Assembly: GCA_963717745.1 (NCBI GenBank)
Contig: CAVQXJ010000033.1
Coordinates: 1 to 64,000 of the forward strand
Direction of reading: 5' to 3'
From: JACCXG01 sp963717745
Lineage (GTDB): Bacteria > Acidobacteriota > Vicinamibacteria > Vicinamibacterales > 2-12-FULL-66-21
DNA length: 64,000 nucleotides
Below, in pieces: positions 34,917-45,340 of this stretch. The number at the start of each line of letters is the position of its first letter. The first letter of the stretch is position 1. The notes under the pieces were generated by a model. The model was not told where the DNA came from. It made no database searches and saw only the letters and a program-made list of their open reading frames with translations. The position numbers and the translations under genes are program-made.

Positions 34917-35055
34917 CGTTTACGCGGGTTTTACAGCCGAGCTGGCTGCATCCCCTGCTATACTGTCTGACTGTCGCGACTGACCGGTCGCGGCCGTATT
35001 GATCTCTTGACTCTGCGTTTCCGTTCCTCGCCATAGCACCTGGAGAAAGACCGAT

Positions 35056-38000
35056 ATGACTACGAGCGTCGTACCGTCACGCCGCCGTCGGCTGGATGCC
35101 GCCGGAGCGTCCATGACGGCTCTGCGAACCGCCATGGCCCTTGTGGCCCTACTGACCAGCACGGCTGCCTTTGCGCAGGGCGTGACCACCGGTGCGCTCG
35201 CCGGCGTTGTAACGGACGACAAGCAACAGCCCGTCTCCGGAGCAAGCGTCATCGCGATTCACGAACCGTCCGGAACCACCTATGAAGGTTCGACCCGCGC
35301 CGATGGCCGGTTTGTGATGGCCGGCATGCGCGTTGGCGGTCCCTACTCGATCACCGTCGCGCACACGGCGGCGGCGGGCGCCGCGTTCGTGCCGCAGACG
35401 AAGTCGGATGTGACGGTCAACCTCGGCGCCGCTACCGACGTGAACTTCACCATCACCGCGGTCCAGGTCGCCGAAACGGTGACGGTCACCGGCTCGTTCG
35501 ATCCGGTGTTCAGCTCGAGCCACACCGGCGCCGCTACCGCGATCAGCCGACTCGAACTGTCGACCATCCCGACGGTGTCCGGACGCCTGACCGACGTGAC
35601 GCGGCTCACGCCGCAGTCGAACGGCAGCAGCATCGCCGGGTCCGATGGACGCATGAACAACATCACGGTCGACGGCTCGTCGTTCAACAGCTCCTTCGGC
35701 GTCTCGGCGAGCCAGCCGGGCGATCGGACGGGTGTCGCGCCGATCTCTCTCGAGTCAATCGAGCAGGTGCAGGTCAACATCGCCCCCTACGACGTGCGGC
35801 AGGGCTCGTTCATCGGCGCCGGCGTCAATACCGTCACGCGCAGCGGCGGCAATCGTTTCAGCGGCTCCCTCTTCCATCGGTTCCGCAATCAGGATTGGGT
35901 CGGCACCGAGACCAAGGGCCAGCCGTTCAATCCCGGAACGTTCAAATTCCGCAACACGGGCGGATGGGGCTCCGGTCCGATCGTTCCGAACAAGTGGTTC
36001 GTGTTCGGCAACTACGAGGACGAGCTCGATACGCGGCCGCTGACGCTGTGGCAGCCGCGCCGGGGCGGCGAGGCGATCACCGGCAACGTGACGCGCGTGC
36101 TCGAGTCGGATCTCACCACGCTCAGCCAGTTCCTGGCGACGAACTTCAACTACGAGACCGGCCCGTTCACCGACCTGCCGGACGAGACGCCGGCCAAGCG
36201 ATTCCTGCTCCGGAACGACTACAACCTGAACAACAGCAACAAAATCAGCTTCCGCTACAACCACCTGAACTCGTTCACCGACATCGGGATGTCCAACTCG
36301 ACGTCGGCCCTTCGCGGTCGCAATGCCGGGAGCTCGAGCTTTCTGACCTTCCAGAACAGCAACTACCAGATCCTCGAGAACATCCGTTCGGGCATCGGCG
36401 AGTGGAACTCCGTCTTCGGCACGATGACGAATTCCTTCCAGGCCGGCTATACCTACCAGGACGAGAGCCGCGACACGCGCGGCGGCGACGTCTTCCCGTT
36501 CGTGGAGATCTACGAAGGCGGCCAGGCGTACACGGCATTCGGGTACGAGCCGTTCACGTTCAACAACGAGCTGCGCTACAAGACGCTCCAGGTGCAGAAC
36601 AACTTGACCCGGTTCGGGACCAAACACTCGCAGACCTTCGGGGCGTACGTCGAGCGGTTCCAATCGGAGAACGTCTTCTTCAGCTGCTGCCCGCAGAGCG
36701 CCTACTCGTACAATTCACTCGCGGATTTCTACACCGATGCCAACAACTACCTGGCGAATCGGAACCGCACGACCTCGCCGGTGACGCTGCGCGCAGTTCC
36801 AGGTTCGCTTCAGCAACATTCCCGGCAACGACAAAGCCACGCAGGAGCTCGATGTCTGGTACACCGCCGGCTACGCGCAGGACGAGTGGCGGGTGCGGCC
36901 GAACCTGTCGCTGACCTCGGGGATCCGCTTCGACGTCACCCGGTTCAAGAACGAATCGTTTGCCAACCCCGCGGCTGACGCACTGTCGTTCCGCGACGAG
37001 ACCGGCCAGTCGGTGCGGTACAACACCGGCAAGATGCCGGATCCCAAAGTGCTGTGGTCGCCGCGTGTCGGCCTCAACTGGGATGTCAACGGCGACCAGC
37101 AGACCCAGGTGCGCGGCGGGACCGGCATTTTCAGCGGCAAGCCGGCGTATGTGTGGGTGTCGAATCAGCTGGGGAACACCGGCGTCCTGATCGCGGAGAC
37201 CAGGAACACCGCGCCGGGCAACGCGTTTCCCTTCCACCCCGATCCGGATCACTACAAGGCGGCGCCCACCGGCGCGAGCGCCGCGAGCTACACGTTGAAC
37301 GTCACGGATCCCGAGTTCAAGTTCCCGCAGGTGTGGCGCACCAACATCGGCCTCGACCAGCGGCTGCCCGGGGGATTCGTCAGCACCACCGAGTACTTCT
37401 TCGCGAAGAACCTCAACGGCGTGTACTACATCGACGCCAACCTGCCGGCGGCTCAGACCGCTTTCTCTGGCGCTGACGCCCGTCCGCGCTACACCGCCAA
37501 TCGCCTGAACACGACGCCCGGAAACGTCGTCAACAACGCCTTCGTGCTGAAGAACGGCGAGGGCGGCAATTCCTGGAACTTCGCGCAGACGCTGTCGCGC
37601 ACGTTCCGGTCCGGTCTCGCCCTGCGCGCCGCCTACAGCTACGGCGAGTCGACGACGCTCGTCGATCCGGAGTCGACGGCGGCGACGACCTTCGCTCGCG
37701 TGACGCATTTCAGCGATCCGAACAACGCCGGTGTGCAGAACTCGATGTTCTTCCCGGGACACCGCGCTTACGCGCTCGTGACCTTCAGCCGCGAGTACTT
37801 CAAGTTCGGCGCGACGACGATTACGGCGTTCTGGGAGACGCGTCCGTCGACTAACTCGGGCTCGACCCGGCTCAGCTATACGTTTGCGAGTGACATGAAC
37901 GGCGATGGCTCGACCAACGACCTGATCTACATCCCGCGAGACACGTCCGAGATGAACTTCGCGCAGTTCTCGGTCGGTACCCGAACGTTCACGCCGGCAG

Positions 38001-38422
38001 AACAAGCGGCGGCGTACGAAGCCTACATCCAGCAGGATCCCTACCTGAGCAAGCATCGGGGCTCATATGCGCAGCGCAACGCGCTGTCGTTCCCGATGCT
38101 GCGACGGCTGGATCTCAGCGTCGCGCAGGACATCTTCAAGGGGCTGGGCGGGCGTCGGCATGCCGTCCAGGTCCGGGCCGACATCCTGAACTTCGGCAAC
38201 CTGGTGAACAGCAACTGGGGAGCCGGGTCGCGGACGCTGGCGGCGGTGAATTCCAACAACCAGATCTCGATCCTGACCAATCCCGGGGTCGACGCGTCGG
38301 GACGGTCGACCTATCGGCTCGCGGTGGTGAACAACGAACTGGTCAACAAGACGTTCCAGTCGTCGGCGTTCACCTCCGACGTGTACGAGTTCATGCTCAG
38401 CCTCCGCTACACGTTCAACTAG
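35056..38422 (+). CDS. Oar-like TonB-dependent receptor (one frameshift)
   Basis: About 1120 residues. The signal peptide ends at AFAQ near residue 40, then a CarboxypepD_reg domain (TGALAGVVTDDKQQPVSGASVIA), a plug-like region (TVTGSFDPVFSS..., TPQSNGSSIAGSDGRMNNITVDGSSFN) and a long beta-barrel rich in Asn/aromatic strands ending SLRYTFN. The reading frame breaks near 36793 (an extra base in a GCGCGC tract) and resumes as QFQVRFSNIPGNDKATQELDVWY. It is an outer-membrane transporter or surface protein, probably for large substrates. It ends at 38422 before tandem GGTTCGC repeats and an intrinsic terminator. Confidence 0.85.
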
Positions 38423-39515
38423 GCCGCGGTTCGCGGTTCGCGGTTCGCGAACCAGCCGCTACGAAGAACAGCCCGGAATCCTCTCGAGGGTTCCGGGCTG
38501 TTGTTTTTTGGGGGCTGGCTTCGAGCCAGAGGAGGTATATCGAGGTAACGGATCTCGCTCCGTGGCCTGCCCCGCTCAGGCCTTGGCGCCGCCGGCGGCT
38601 TCGCCGGCGCCGCCCGGCCGGCGACTCGAACAGGCCGCGCTCGTTCAATTCGCCGTTGACCCGCTGGATGCCGGCGGCCAGGTACTGCTCGTCGATCTCC
38701 ACGCCGAGGAAATCCACGTCCAGCCGCGCCGCCGCGACCGCGCTGCTGCCCAGGCCGAGGAACGGGTCCATCGCCCGTGTGATCCGCTCGAGACCGTGCA
38801 GGCGCAGGCAGTACTCGGCGAGCCGGGGAGGGAAGGTCGCGGGATGCGGTCGATCGCGATCGCGGAACTTGATGGTGTCGTAGGGAATGAACCAGGCGTT
38901 CCCGCGGCACCGCCGGTTCGCGCCGCCGGTGCGCCACCGGGCGATATTGGAGGGGTCCTGATACTGCACGCCGATGCTCCGGCGGTCGAGCGGGGTGCGG
39001 CCGGCCGGCGTGAAATGAAAGACGAACTCATGGCAGTCGTTCAGGAACCGGGGGCTGTTGATCGGCTTGTAGTGCCCGACCGCCAGGTCCTTCTGGAGCG
39101 CGGCCGCGCCGGCCGAGTCCTGGTCGATGGCGATCGACTTGATCCAGTGAATCGTGTTCTGGAGCTGCAGGTGGGCGCGCGCCGCCTGCGCGATGTCCAT
39201 CGCCCCCCAGGGATCGGTCGGCTTCGCCCCCAGGTTCAGGAACAGCGACCCCTGCGGCTCGAGACACCGGGCGGCGGCGGCCGTCCAGGCGCCGGTCCAT
39301 TCCAGGTACTGCCGGCGGGGAAGCGAATCGTCGTACGACCGGTACTCGACGCCGAGGTTGTAGGGAGGCGAGGTGACGATGACCGAGAGGGAGGCGTCGG
39401 GAAGCGCGCGAAAGACGTCCAGGCAGTCAGCCTGATAAAACGTGAGGGTCGAACGGTCGGTCCGGATGACGGTGTGCGGCGAGGGCTCACTGGCGCGCGT
39501 GCCGGGACGAGGCAT
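38415..39515 (-). CDS. Beta-class DNA methyltransferase (orphan)
   Basis: Up to 366 residues. Motif IV (TSPPYNLGVEY, residues 48-58) comes first and the FxGxG motif I (DPFLGLGSSAVAAARL, about 250) last, the order of beta-class N4-cytosine/N6-adenine methyltransferases such as CcrM. A target-recognition region with KPINSPRFLNDCHEFVFHFTPAGR lies between. The coding sense fades after NERGLFESPAG (about residue 300); the rest overlaps the terminator and repeats of the convergent TonB gene, so the real C-terminus may be earlier. No restriction endonuclease gene is next to it, so it is probably a solitary or regulatory methyltransferase. Confidence 0.85.
   Translation of the reverse strand: MPRPGTRASEPSPHTVIRTDRSTLTFYQADCLDVFRALPDASLSVIVTSPPYNLGVEYRSYDDSLPRRQYLEWTGAWTAAAARCLEPQGSLFLNLGAKPTDPWGAMDIAQAARAHLQLQNTIHWIKSIAIDQDSAGAAALQKDLAVGHYKPINSPRFLNDCHEFVFHFTPAGRTPLDRRSIGVQYQDPSNIARWRTGGANRRCRGNAWFIPYDTIKFRDRDRPHPATFPPRLAEYCLRLHGLERITRAMDPFLGLGSSAVAAARLDVDFLGVEIDEQYLAAGIQRVNGELNERGLFESPAGRRRRSRRRRQGLSGAGHGARSVTSIYLLWLEASPQKTTARNPREDSGLFFVAAGSRTANREPRPS
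38424..38454. repeat. Tandem GGTTCGC repeats after the TonB gene
   Basis: About three copies of the 7-nt unit followed by one inverted copy, ending in the 12-bp palindrome GGTTCGCGAACC (38443-38454). It stands just after the TonB stop codon. Weaker than the other hairpins but of similar style. Confidence 0.5.
38467..38509 (+). terminator. Intrinsic terminator
   Basis: A 12-bp perfect stem (38467-38478 with 38491-38502) rich in GC, followed by TTGTTTTTT. It ends transcription of the TonB receptor gene; the methyltransferase gene converges on it from the other side. Confidence 0.85.
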
Positions 39516-39551
39516 GGCGCACCAGTCTACTGTGTTCCCCGATGGAACACT

Positions 39552-39752
39552 CTACGACGCTTTTATCGCGGCGACCGCGAGGCCGAATGCGCTCGACGTG
39601 AGGGTGTGGTTGCGGCGATGCGCATGGTGCTGGCAGCCGCGGCCCTTCTCCTCGACGTAAGTAATCTCGCGGTTGGTCGCCACTTCGCGATACCGACCGG
39701 TGACGCATCCGCATCCGAGCGTGGTGAATCCGAGTAATCGAACTAGGCTCAT
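39552..39752 (-). CDS. Small lipoprotein
   Basis: About 66 residues: MSLVRLLGFTTLGCGCVTGR, then YREVATNREITYVEEKGRGC. A lipobox (TLGC) gives an N-terminal lipid-modified Cys, and a GGAG ribosome site stands nine bases before the first of two adjacent ATGs. The C-terminal part (SSAFGLAVAAI) may be a second membrane contact. It lies upstream of the methyltransferase gene in the same direction. Function unknown. Confidence 0.45.
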   Translation of the reverse strand: MSLVRLLGFTTLGCGCVTGRYREVATNREITYVEEKGRGCQHHAHRRNHTLTSSAFGLAVAAIKAS

Positions 39753-39755
39753 CAT

Positions 39756-40082
39756 GTGGGGCTCCGCACCAATGGTTGAGCAAGTCCTGTACCGCAGAGG
39801 TTCAGACTCGCGAACGCCGCGTCGAACGGTCGTCGGTCGCGTCCTTTCCCGCGAGATTCTCGCGGCGTCGATCGATCGGCCGGCGTCGACCCGCCATCGC
39901 CGATGGCCACCGCGCCCTCATCGCAGTTCTTGTCCTTGAATCGCGCGACCAACCGCTTGGATGGACCGTTGGCGGCGGCGACCGTGGGCCACGGTGATCG
40001 ACGACCACCGGCGTCGAGCATCTGAAGTCGCGTGACGCAGTGGAGCGTGACCGGGCGGCGCACCGGCCAGGCGAACGAGCGA
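39756..40082. other. Intergenic stretch, about 330 bp, no gene seen
   Basis: No frame resembles a protein and no repeat was noted. It holds the promoter of the small lipoprotein gene at most. Confidence 0.35.
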
Positions 40083-40680
40083 TCAGTCGTTTGGACGCTC
40101 GATGTCGGGTGTGGGTCCCGATTCGGCGCCCGCGGCAGGCGGCGCAGATCGGAGTGCTTCGAAGCGTTTCAGATCTTCGGCGCGAAGCGCTTTGGCGGCG
40201 CCCTGCGCGCGGCGAACCCGGTAGATGAAGGCAAAATGACAGGCTCCGATGGCGATCACTTCCATCGGCAGACCGCTGAGCGCGGCGGGGAAGAAATTGA
40301 CGGAGGCCCCGAAGATGAAGAGGCGCGCGAACAAAGGATCGCTCCCGCCGCCAGGAAAGCGTTCGCTATACGCCATCGCGACGTGCTCCCACCCCTCGTC
40401 TGTTGTCTCGTGAAAGGTCTGGATGTATCGGCCGAGACGTTCGACGTTCAGATGGAGCGCGAACACCCCTTCGAACGCCGCCGCGAGCACGAGCAGCGGC
40501 ACGAGGGTGCCGAGCGCCGGCATGGTGATCACGGCCGCCTGGCCGATGACGAGCGCCGCCCAGCCGACGAAGGCGGCCGGGACCAGGAGCATGCGGGCGG
40601 TGCCGCGTTCGCGGATGGCGGCGCGCAGCGCCTCGGTACTCGGCGCGCTGGAACGGCGGCTGGTGGTTCGGCGAAGTCAT
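40083..40680 (-). CDS. Integral membrane protein, unknown (frameshifted near its start)
   Basis: The ATG at 40680 (MTSPNHQPPFQ) leads into a one-base frame change near 40645. The main part reads ALRAAIRERGTARMLLVPAA, with membrane helices VGWAALVIGQAAVITM, ALGTLVPLLVLAAAFEGVFAL and, later, ASVNFFPAALSGLPMEVIAIGACHF. Between these is a polar loop (YIQTFHETTDEGWEHVAMAYSERFPGG) and the C-terminus is charged. About 198 residues. It resembles no family I can name. Confidence 0.55.
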
Positions 40681-40964
40681 CGTAACGGCTGACTAAATGT
40701 TCGCGAGTCCGGATCCGACGGACTATGTATCGGCCCCTTCGCGAGAACCACAAGGCAGATTCGATACAGATGTGGTGGCACCCATTTTGGATAGAGGTGG
40801 AGCCCCAAACGGGACAACCTGATGAATTCCGAACGAATTGCGGTCCCGTTAACAGTCGAGTTACAGTTCTCGTTGCGTGATGAGGACATTGCTGCTACAC
40901 TGAGTCTGTTCCAAATCACTACAACGGTTGAATCCCAGCCAGCCGGTGTCGTATCGGAGGATAC

Positions 40965-42026
40965 GTGCGTTTGATCCGCCCTCTGTACGTAGCTCGACTG
41001 CTCGTGCTGCTGCTCGCTTGTGGTGTCTTCGTTCCGGCGTCCCTCGAAGCGGCGACTGCCAGGAAGAAGACCAGCACGGCGAGCCGCCGCGTGGCGAGCA
41101 AGCCTGCCTATTCCGCCGCGGCCTCGCGAGCGCGGAAGGCGCGTCTGGCGAGGGCCCGTGCGGCCGCCCGGGCGCGGGAAGTGGCCAGGGTCGCAGCTCT
41201 TCACGAGGCGATGCGGCCGCGGTTCAAGACCGACGCGAACGGCGCGCTGGTCCCGGACATCCGCGCGGCTGCGGCGATCATCTTCAACCCCGAAACCGGC
41301 CAGGTGCTCTGGGAAGAGAACGCGCAGGACAAGCGGTCGATCGCCAGCATCACCAAGGTGATGACCGCGCTGGTCTTCCTCGAAGACAACCCCGACCTCG
41401 CCCAGGAAATCACCGTCGAGCGTGGCGACGTCTATGCCGCCTCCACCACCTATCTCCGCGCCAACGATCGCATCACGCTGGACAACGTCCTGCACCTGAC
41501 GTTGATTGCATCCGACAACGCGGCTGCGCGCGCGCTCGCCCGGGTCTCGCACGGCGGCACCGCGTCGTTCATCGAGCGGATGAACGAGAAGGCGGTCGAG
41601 CTCGGCCTCGAGAGCACCAGCTTCACGGATCCCTCGGGTCTCAATCCGGCGAACATCTCGTCGGCGTACGACCTGTCGCGGCTGATTTCGTTCGCCTCGG
41701 CGAACGAGACGCTGGCGCCCATCATGCGCACCGCGAGCTACACCGCCCGAACCTCCCGGCGCACGATCACCATCCGGAACACGAATCATCTCGTGCGCGG
41801 CGGTGAAGTCGACGTCCTGGGCGGGAAGACCGGATTCATTTCCAAGGCCGGGTACTGCCTGGCGACGCTGCTGCGGCTGCCGCAGAGCAATCATCAGGTG
41901 GCGGTGGTCGTGCTCGGCGCCGGCTCGAACAACGGGCGCTTCTGGGAAACCCGGCACCTGTTCAACTGGCTCGCCGACAAGGCCTCCGACGTGTTCGCGA
42001 AGGAACAGCAACAGGAAGAGAAGTAG
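40965..42026 (+). CDS. dacA: D-alanyl-D-alanine carboxypeptidase (PBP5-like)
   Basis: 353 residues from GTG at 40965 (ribosome site CGGAGG). A signal peptide and a 60-residue Arg/Ala-rich linker (about 31-80) precede the S11 peptidase domain. The active-site motifs are complete: SITK (Ser128, Lys131), SDN (183-185) and KTG (288-290). It trims the terminal D-Ala from peptidoglycan pentapeptides in the periplasm. The basic linker before the domain is unusual; the C-terminal amphipathic anchor domain of PBP5 is missing. Confidence 0.92.
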   Translation: MRLIRPLYVARLLVLLLACGVFVPASLEAATARKKTSTASRRVASKPAYSAAASRARKARLARARAAARAREVARVAALHEAMRPRFKTDANGALVPDIRAAAAIIFNPETGQVLWEENAQDKRSIASITKVMTALVFLEDNPDLAQEITVERGDVYAASTTYLRANDRITLDNVLHLTLIASDNAAARALARVSHGGTASFIERMNEKAVELGLESTSFTDPSGLNPANISSAYDLSRLISFASANETLAPIMRTASYTARTSRRTITIRNTNHLVRGGEVDVLGGKTGFISKAGYCLATLLRLPQSNHQVAVVVLGAGSNNGRFWETRHLFNWLADKASDVFAKEQQQEEK

Positions 42027-42088
42027 ACCTTCGAGCCCGTTTCAGTCGCGGCTTCACGGACGCCGTCAGCCACCAGCTGACGGCGTTT

Positions 42089-42922
42089 CTATTTGTACCC
42101 CCGCTGCATCGCCGCTGCGTCGAGCGGCAGCGTGGCCACCGAGTCGACGGGCGGCATCACCGGCCTCGAGGCGCCGCGCGCGTCGTAGGCCTTGATGTAG
42201 CGCTCGCAGACGTCGCAGGCCGACAGCCGGTAGCGGCCGTCACGGCTGGTGAACGAGGTGATCCGTGACCGCTCCGCGTTCCGGCAGAACGGACACATGA
42301 TCTGATCGAACCGCCAGCGGGCCAGGCACCGGCTGCAGATCAGCAGCCGTTCGGCCGCCGGGGTGATCACCGCCAGGTCGGGCTCGCCGCCGCACACCGG
42401 ACAGTGACCGTGCACCCAGCCGGAGAGGTCGACGCGCGCCAGGATCGCGTCTGCGCCGCGGGTCAGGATCGGCCGCATCGCCTGCAGCAGCACGGTCTCG
42501 AGCCCTTCCACTTCGGCCGGCAGCTCACCCGATTGCCCGGTCCCATCGAACCAGGCCCGGACGATGAAGGGGAGCCGCTCGGCATCACGGGTGATGACGT
42601 CGATCTTCCGGAGGTCGACCGCCTCCAGGGCCTCATGCGTGCGCATCGCCGCCGCGGCGGCCCGGACCAGGAACCGGACATCGCTCCAGTCGATCTTCAA
42701 ATGATCGAATCGGAGAATCGGTCCCGCCGACAGGAGGGCGCTGAGGTAGGTGCCGTCCAGGTTGATGCCCGGGAGCGACACGCGAGTCTGGACCCGGCGC
42801 TGGAGTTGGAGCAGTTCGATTTGAAGATCGGCCGCCGACGAGAGATCGGGTTGTTGTTCCTTGAGCCGCCGGAGCTCGACGATTTCTCGCGGTTCGGCGC
42901 GCGGCTGCTGAGCTTCCGTCAC
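42089..42922 (-). CDS. fdhE: FdhE-like formate dehydrogenase accessory protein
   Basis: 277 residues. Four CxxC motifs (HCPVCGG, CSRCLARW, CPFCRN and CDVCERYIKAYD) form two rubredoxin-like metal sites characteristic of FdhE, preceded by a helical N-terminal domain. FdhE assists maturation of respiratory formate dehydrogenase in the cytoplasm. No formate dehydrogenase genes occur in the window. It is convergent with the carboxypeptidase gene. Confidence 0.85.
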   Translation of the reverse strand: MTEAQQPRAEPREIVELRRLKEQQPDLSSAADLQIELLQLQRRVQTRVSLPGINLDGTYLSALLSAGPILRFDHLKIDWSDVRFLVRAAAAAMRTHEALEAVDLRKIDVITRDAERLPFIVRAWFDGTGQSGELPAEVEGLETVLLQAMRPILTRGADAILARVDLSGWVHGHCPVCGGEPDLAVITPAAERLLICSRCLARWRFDQIMCPFCRNAERSRITSFTSRDGRYRLSACDVCERYIKAYDARGASRPVMPPVDSVATLPLDAAAMQRGYK

Positions 42923-43099
42923 GGCCGGAATTGTACTGGAGCGCAGCGTTGACCGCCATCAGGAGATCACCGGAGCTCGCGCGATGCCTCCGTTCGACAG
43001 GGACCCTCGCACTCGCCGCGTGCCGGCGAGGTCCAACCGGTGCGACGGCCGTGCTAGACTCAGAAGTTTGCGGCGCACCCTCACGCGCCAGACAGATAG

Positions 43100-44980
43100 A
43101 TGGCAAAGAAGCGTTCTACACCGTCCGGGTCCGACCCGTCTCCAAAGCCCCCTCCAACGTCTGCTAAACCGCGCGCCGGCGGCGACTCCACCGTACCGGG
43201 AAAGTCTGCTAAACCGCGCACCGGCGCCGACTCCACAGGACCGGGAAAGCCTTCAAAACCGCCCGTGGGTGCCGACACCACCGTACCGGGAAAGCTTGCA
43301 AAACCACCCGGCGGCGGCGACTCCACAGTACCGGTAAAGGTGGCGGCATCACCCAAGAAGCCAGCCGCCGCGCGGGCCAAAGCCGTGACGCGGCCGAAGC
43401 CAGAAACGAAGGCCAAGGCGCCGGCGAAGCCCCGGGCTGCGGTCAAGCCCTCACGGCCCGCGAGCGGCGGCCCCTCACAGCCAGCGAGCGCCCCAGCAGC
43501 GGGTCCGCTGAACATCGTCATGGTCGCCTCCGAGATGCACCCGTTCGCGAGCAGCGGGGGGCTCGCTGACGTCGTCTCCGCGCTTCAGTCGACGCTGGGT
43601 CGCCTCGGCCACACCGTTACGGTCATCGTGCCCAGGTATCGCCGCGTCCAGGTCTCGCCCGGGATCGCCGTCGACAACCCGACTCCGCACCGATCGCAGC
43701 CGGATCCGGACGCCACCGCGACGTTCGAAATGGGTGAGCGCGACCAGACCGTGAGCTTCTATCGGCGCGCCCTCACCGACCAGCTGACGGCGGTGTTCGT
43801 CGACGCCCCGGAGTTGTTCGACCGCGACGGCCTGTATGGCGACGACCAGGGGGACTATCGCGACAACGCGTACCGGTTCGCCGCGTTCAGCCGGGCCGCC
43901 CTCGAATACATCCGCCTTCGCGGGGTGCGCCCTTCGGTCATCCACGTGCACGACTGGCAGGCGGGGCTTGTGCCGGCCTACCAGAAGATGCTGTTCTCGC
44001 CCGACCCGGTCGTCGGCGGCGTTCCGGTCGTCTTCACGATTCACAACCTGGCGTTTCAGGGCGTCTTTTCCGCCGGCACCTTGAACCAGATTGCGCTGCC
44101 CCCGGAAGTGCTCCATGTCGAGGCGATGGAGTTCCACGGCCGCATCAGCTACCTCAAAGCCGGCATCAACTTCAGCGAGCGGCTCACCACCGTCAGCCCG
44201 ACCTACGCCAGGGAAATACTCACACCGGAGATGGGCTTCGGCTTCGAGGGGATCCTTCGCCGCCGCGCCCACGATCTGGTGGGGATCCTGAACGGGATCG
44301 ATACCGAGCGCTGGAATCCGGCGGCCGACCTGTTCGTGCCGGCCTTTACAGCGGCCGACCTCTCCGGGAAGCGTGAGGCAAAGCGCCTGCTCCTCCAGAC
44401 CAGCAACCTGGACGCTGGAGACGAGGCACTGCAGCGGCCGCTGATCGGTCTCGTCTCGCGCCTGACCGACCAGAAAGGGTTCGATCTCATCGCCGCGGCG
44501 ATTGATGAGTTGATGGCGCTCGATGCGGCGTGGGTCATGCTAGGAAGCGGCGAGCGCCGTTACGAGGCGCTCTGGGAAGAGCTGGCGGAGCGGTTTCCCG
44601 GCCAGGTCAGCGCGCGGATTGGTTTCGACCAGCGGCTGGAGCATCTGATCGTCGCGGGATCCGATGCGTTCCTGATGCCGTCTCGATTCGAGCCATGCGG
44701 GCTGAACCAGTTGAACAGCCTGCGCTATGGCACCTTGCCGATCGTCCACGCCGTCGGGGGGCTGAAGGACACCGTGGCGGACGCGTCCGCCGCCGGCGGG
44801 ACCGGATTCACGTTCGACGATTACCGCCCGGTAGCCTTGGTGCAGACGGTTCGGCGGGCGCTCGAGGCGTACGGAGCCCCTGAGCGTTGGACGCGCATGC
44901 AGCAGACGGCGATGGCGAGGGATTGCTCCTGGGACGTCTCGGCCCGGGAGTATGTCAAAGTGTACAGCGCGAATTCCTGA
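43100..44980 (+). CDS. glgA: Glycogen synthase with repeat-bearing N-terminal extension
   Basis: 626 residues against about 480 for typical bacterial glycogen synthases. Residues 1-135 are an extra Lys/Pro/Ala-rich disordered region with four 15-residue repeats (21-80). The GT5 catalytic domain starts at LNIVMVASEMHPFASSGGLADVV; the conserved Lys of the KxGG motif is Ser (Ser151) here. VIHVHDWQAGLVP, FTIHNLAFQG, GILNGIDTERWNP and RFEPCGLNQLNSLRYGTLP are intact. It elongates alpha-1,4-glucan from ADP-glucose. The trxA-trxB genes follow closely downstream. Confidence 0.92.
   Translation: MAKKRSTPSGSDPSPKPPPTSAKPRAGGDSTVPGKSAKPRTGADSTGPGKPSKPPVGADTTVPGKLAKPPGGGDSTVPVKVAASPKKPAAARAKAVTRPKPETKAKAPAKPRAAVKPSRPASGGPSQPASAPAAGPLNIVMVASEMHPFASSGGLADVVSALQSTLGRLGHTVTVIVPRYRRVQVSPGIAVDNPTPHRSQPDPDATATFEMGERDQTVSFYRRALTDQLTAVFVDAPELFDRDGLYGDDQGDYRDNAYRFAAFSRAALEYIRLRGVRPSVIHVHDWQAGLVPAYQKMLFSPDPVVGGVPVVFTIHNLAFQGVFSAGTLNQIALPPEVLHVEAMEFHGRISYLKAGINFSERLTTVSPTYAREILTPEMGFGFEGILRRRAHDLVGILNGIDTERWNPAADLFVPAFTAADLSGKREAKRLLLQTSNLDAGDEALQRPLIGLVSRLTDQKGFDLIAAAIDELMALDAAWVMLGSGERRYEALWEELAERFPGQVSARIGFDQRLEHLIVAGSDAFLMPSRFEPCGLNQLNSLRYGTLPIVHAVGGLKDTVADASAAGGTGFTFDDYRPVALVQTVRRALEAYGAPERWTRMQQTAMARDCSWDVSAREYVKVYSANS
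43160..43339 (+). repeat. Four 45-bp coding repeats in glgA
   Basis: Encodes SAKPRAGGDSTVPGK, SAKPRTGADSTGPGK, PSKPPVGADTTVPGK and LAKPPGGGDSTVPVK in tandem (residues 21-80). The repeats keep the frame and the PGK/PVK end, so the region evolved by in-frame duplication. Confidence 0.85.
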
Positions 44981-44991
44981 GGACTCCAACT

Positions 44992-45321
44992 ATGGCATCC
45001 GAAAACGTCCAGACCCTGACCGACGCCAACTTCGAACACACCGTCAACCAGACCCCGCAGCCGGTACTCGTGGATTTCTGGGCGGAATGGTGCGGCCCCT
45101 GCCGGCGGCTGGCGCCGACGGTCGATGAGCTCGCCAACGACTACAACGGCCGGATCGTGGTAGGCAAAATGAACGTCGACGAGAACCCGGCGACGCCGAT
45201 GCGGTTCAGCATCCGCGGCATTCCGACGCTGCTGCTCTTCAAGGGCGGTCAGCTCGTGGAGCAGGTCGTCGGGCTGGCCGACAAGGACGCGCTCAAGAAG
45301 CTCATCGACAAGCACGTCTAA
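44992..45321 (+). CDS. trxA: Thioredoxin
   Basis: 109 residues from the ATG at 44992, 11 bases after the glgA stop. The active site WCGPC (Cys34, Cys37) and the cis-Pro loop (RGIPTLLLFKGGQ) are intact. It reduces protein disulfides in the cytoplasm and is recharged by the TrxB encoded 20 bp downstream. Confidence 0.96.
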   Translation: MASENVQTLTDANFEHTVNQTPQPVLVDFWAEWCGPCRRLAPTVDELANDYNGRIVVGKMNVDENPATPMRFSIRGIPTLLLFKGGQLVEQVVGLADKDALKKLIDKHV

Positions 45322-45340
45322 TCGGACGCGCCTCGTCATC

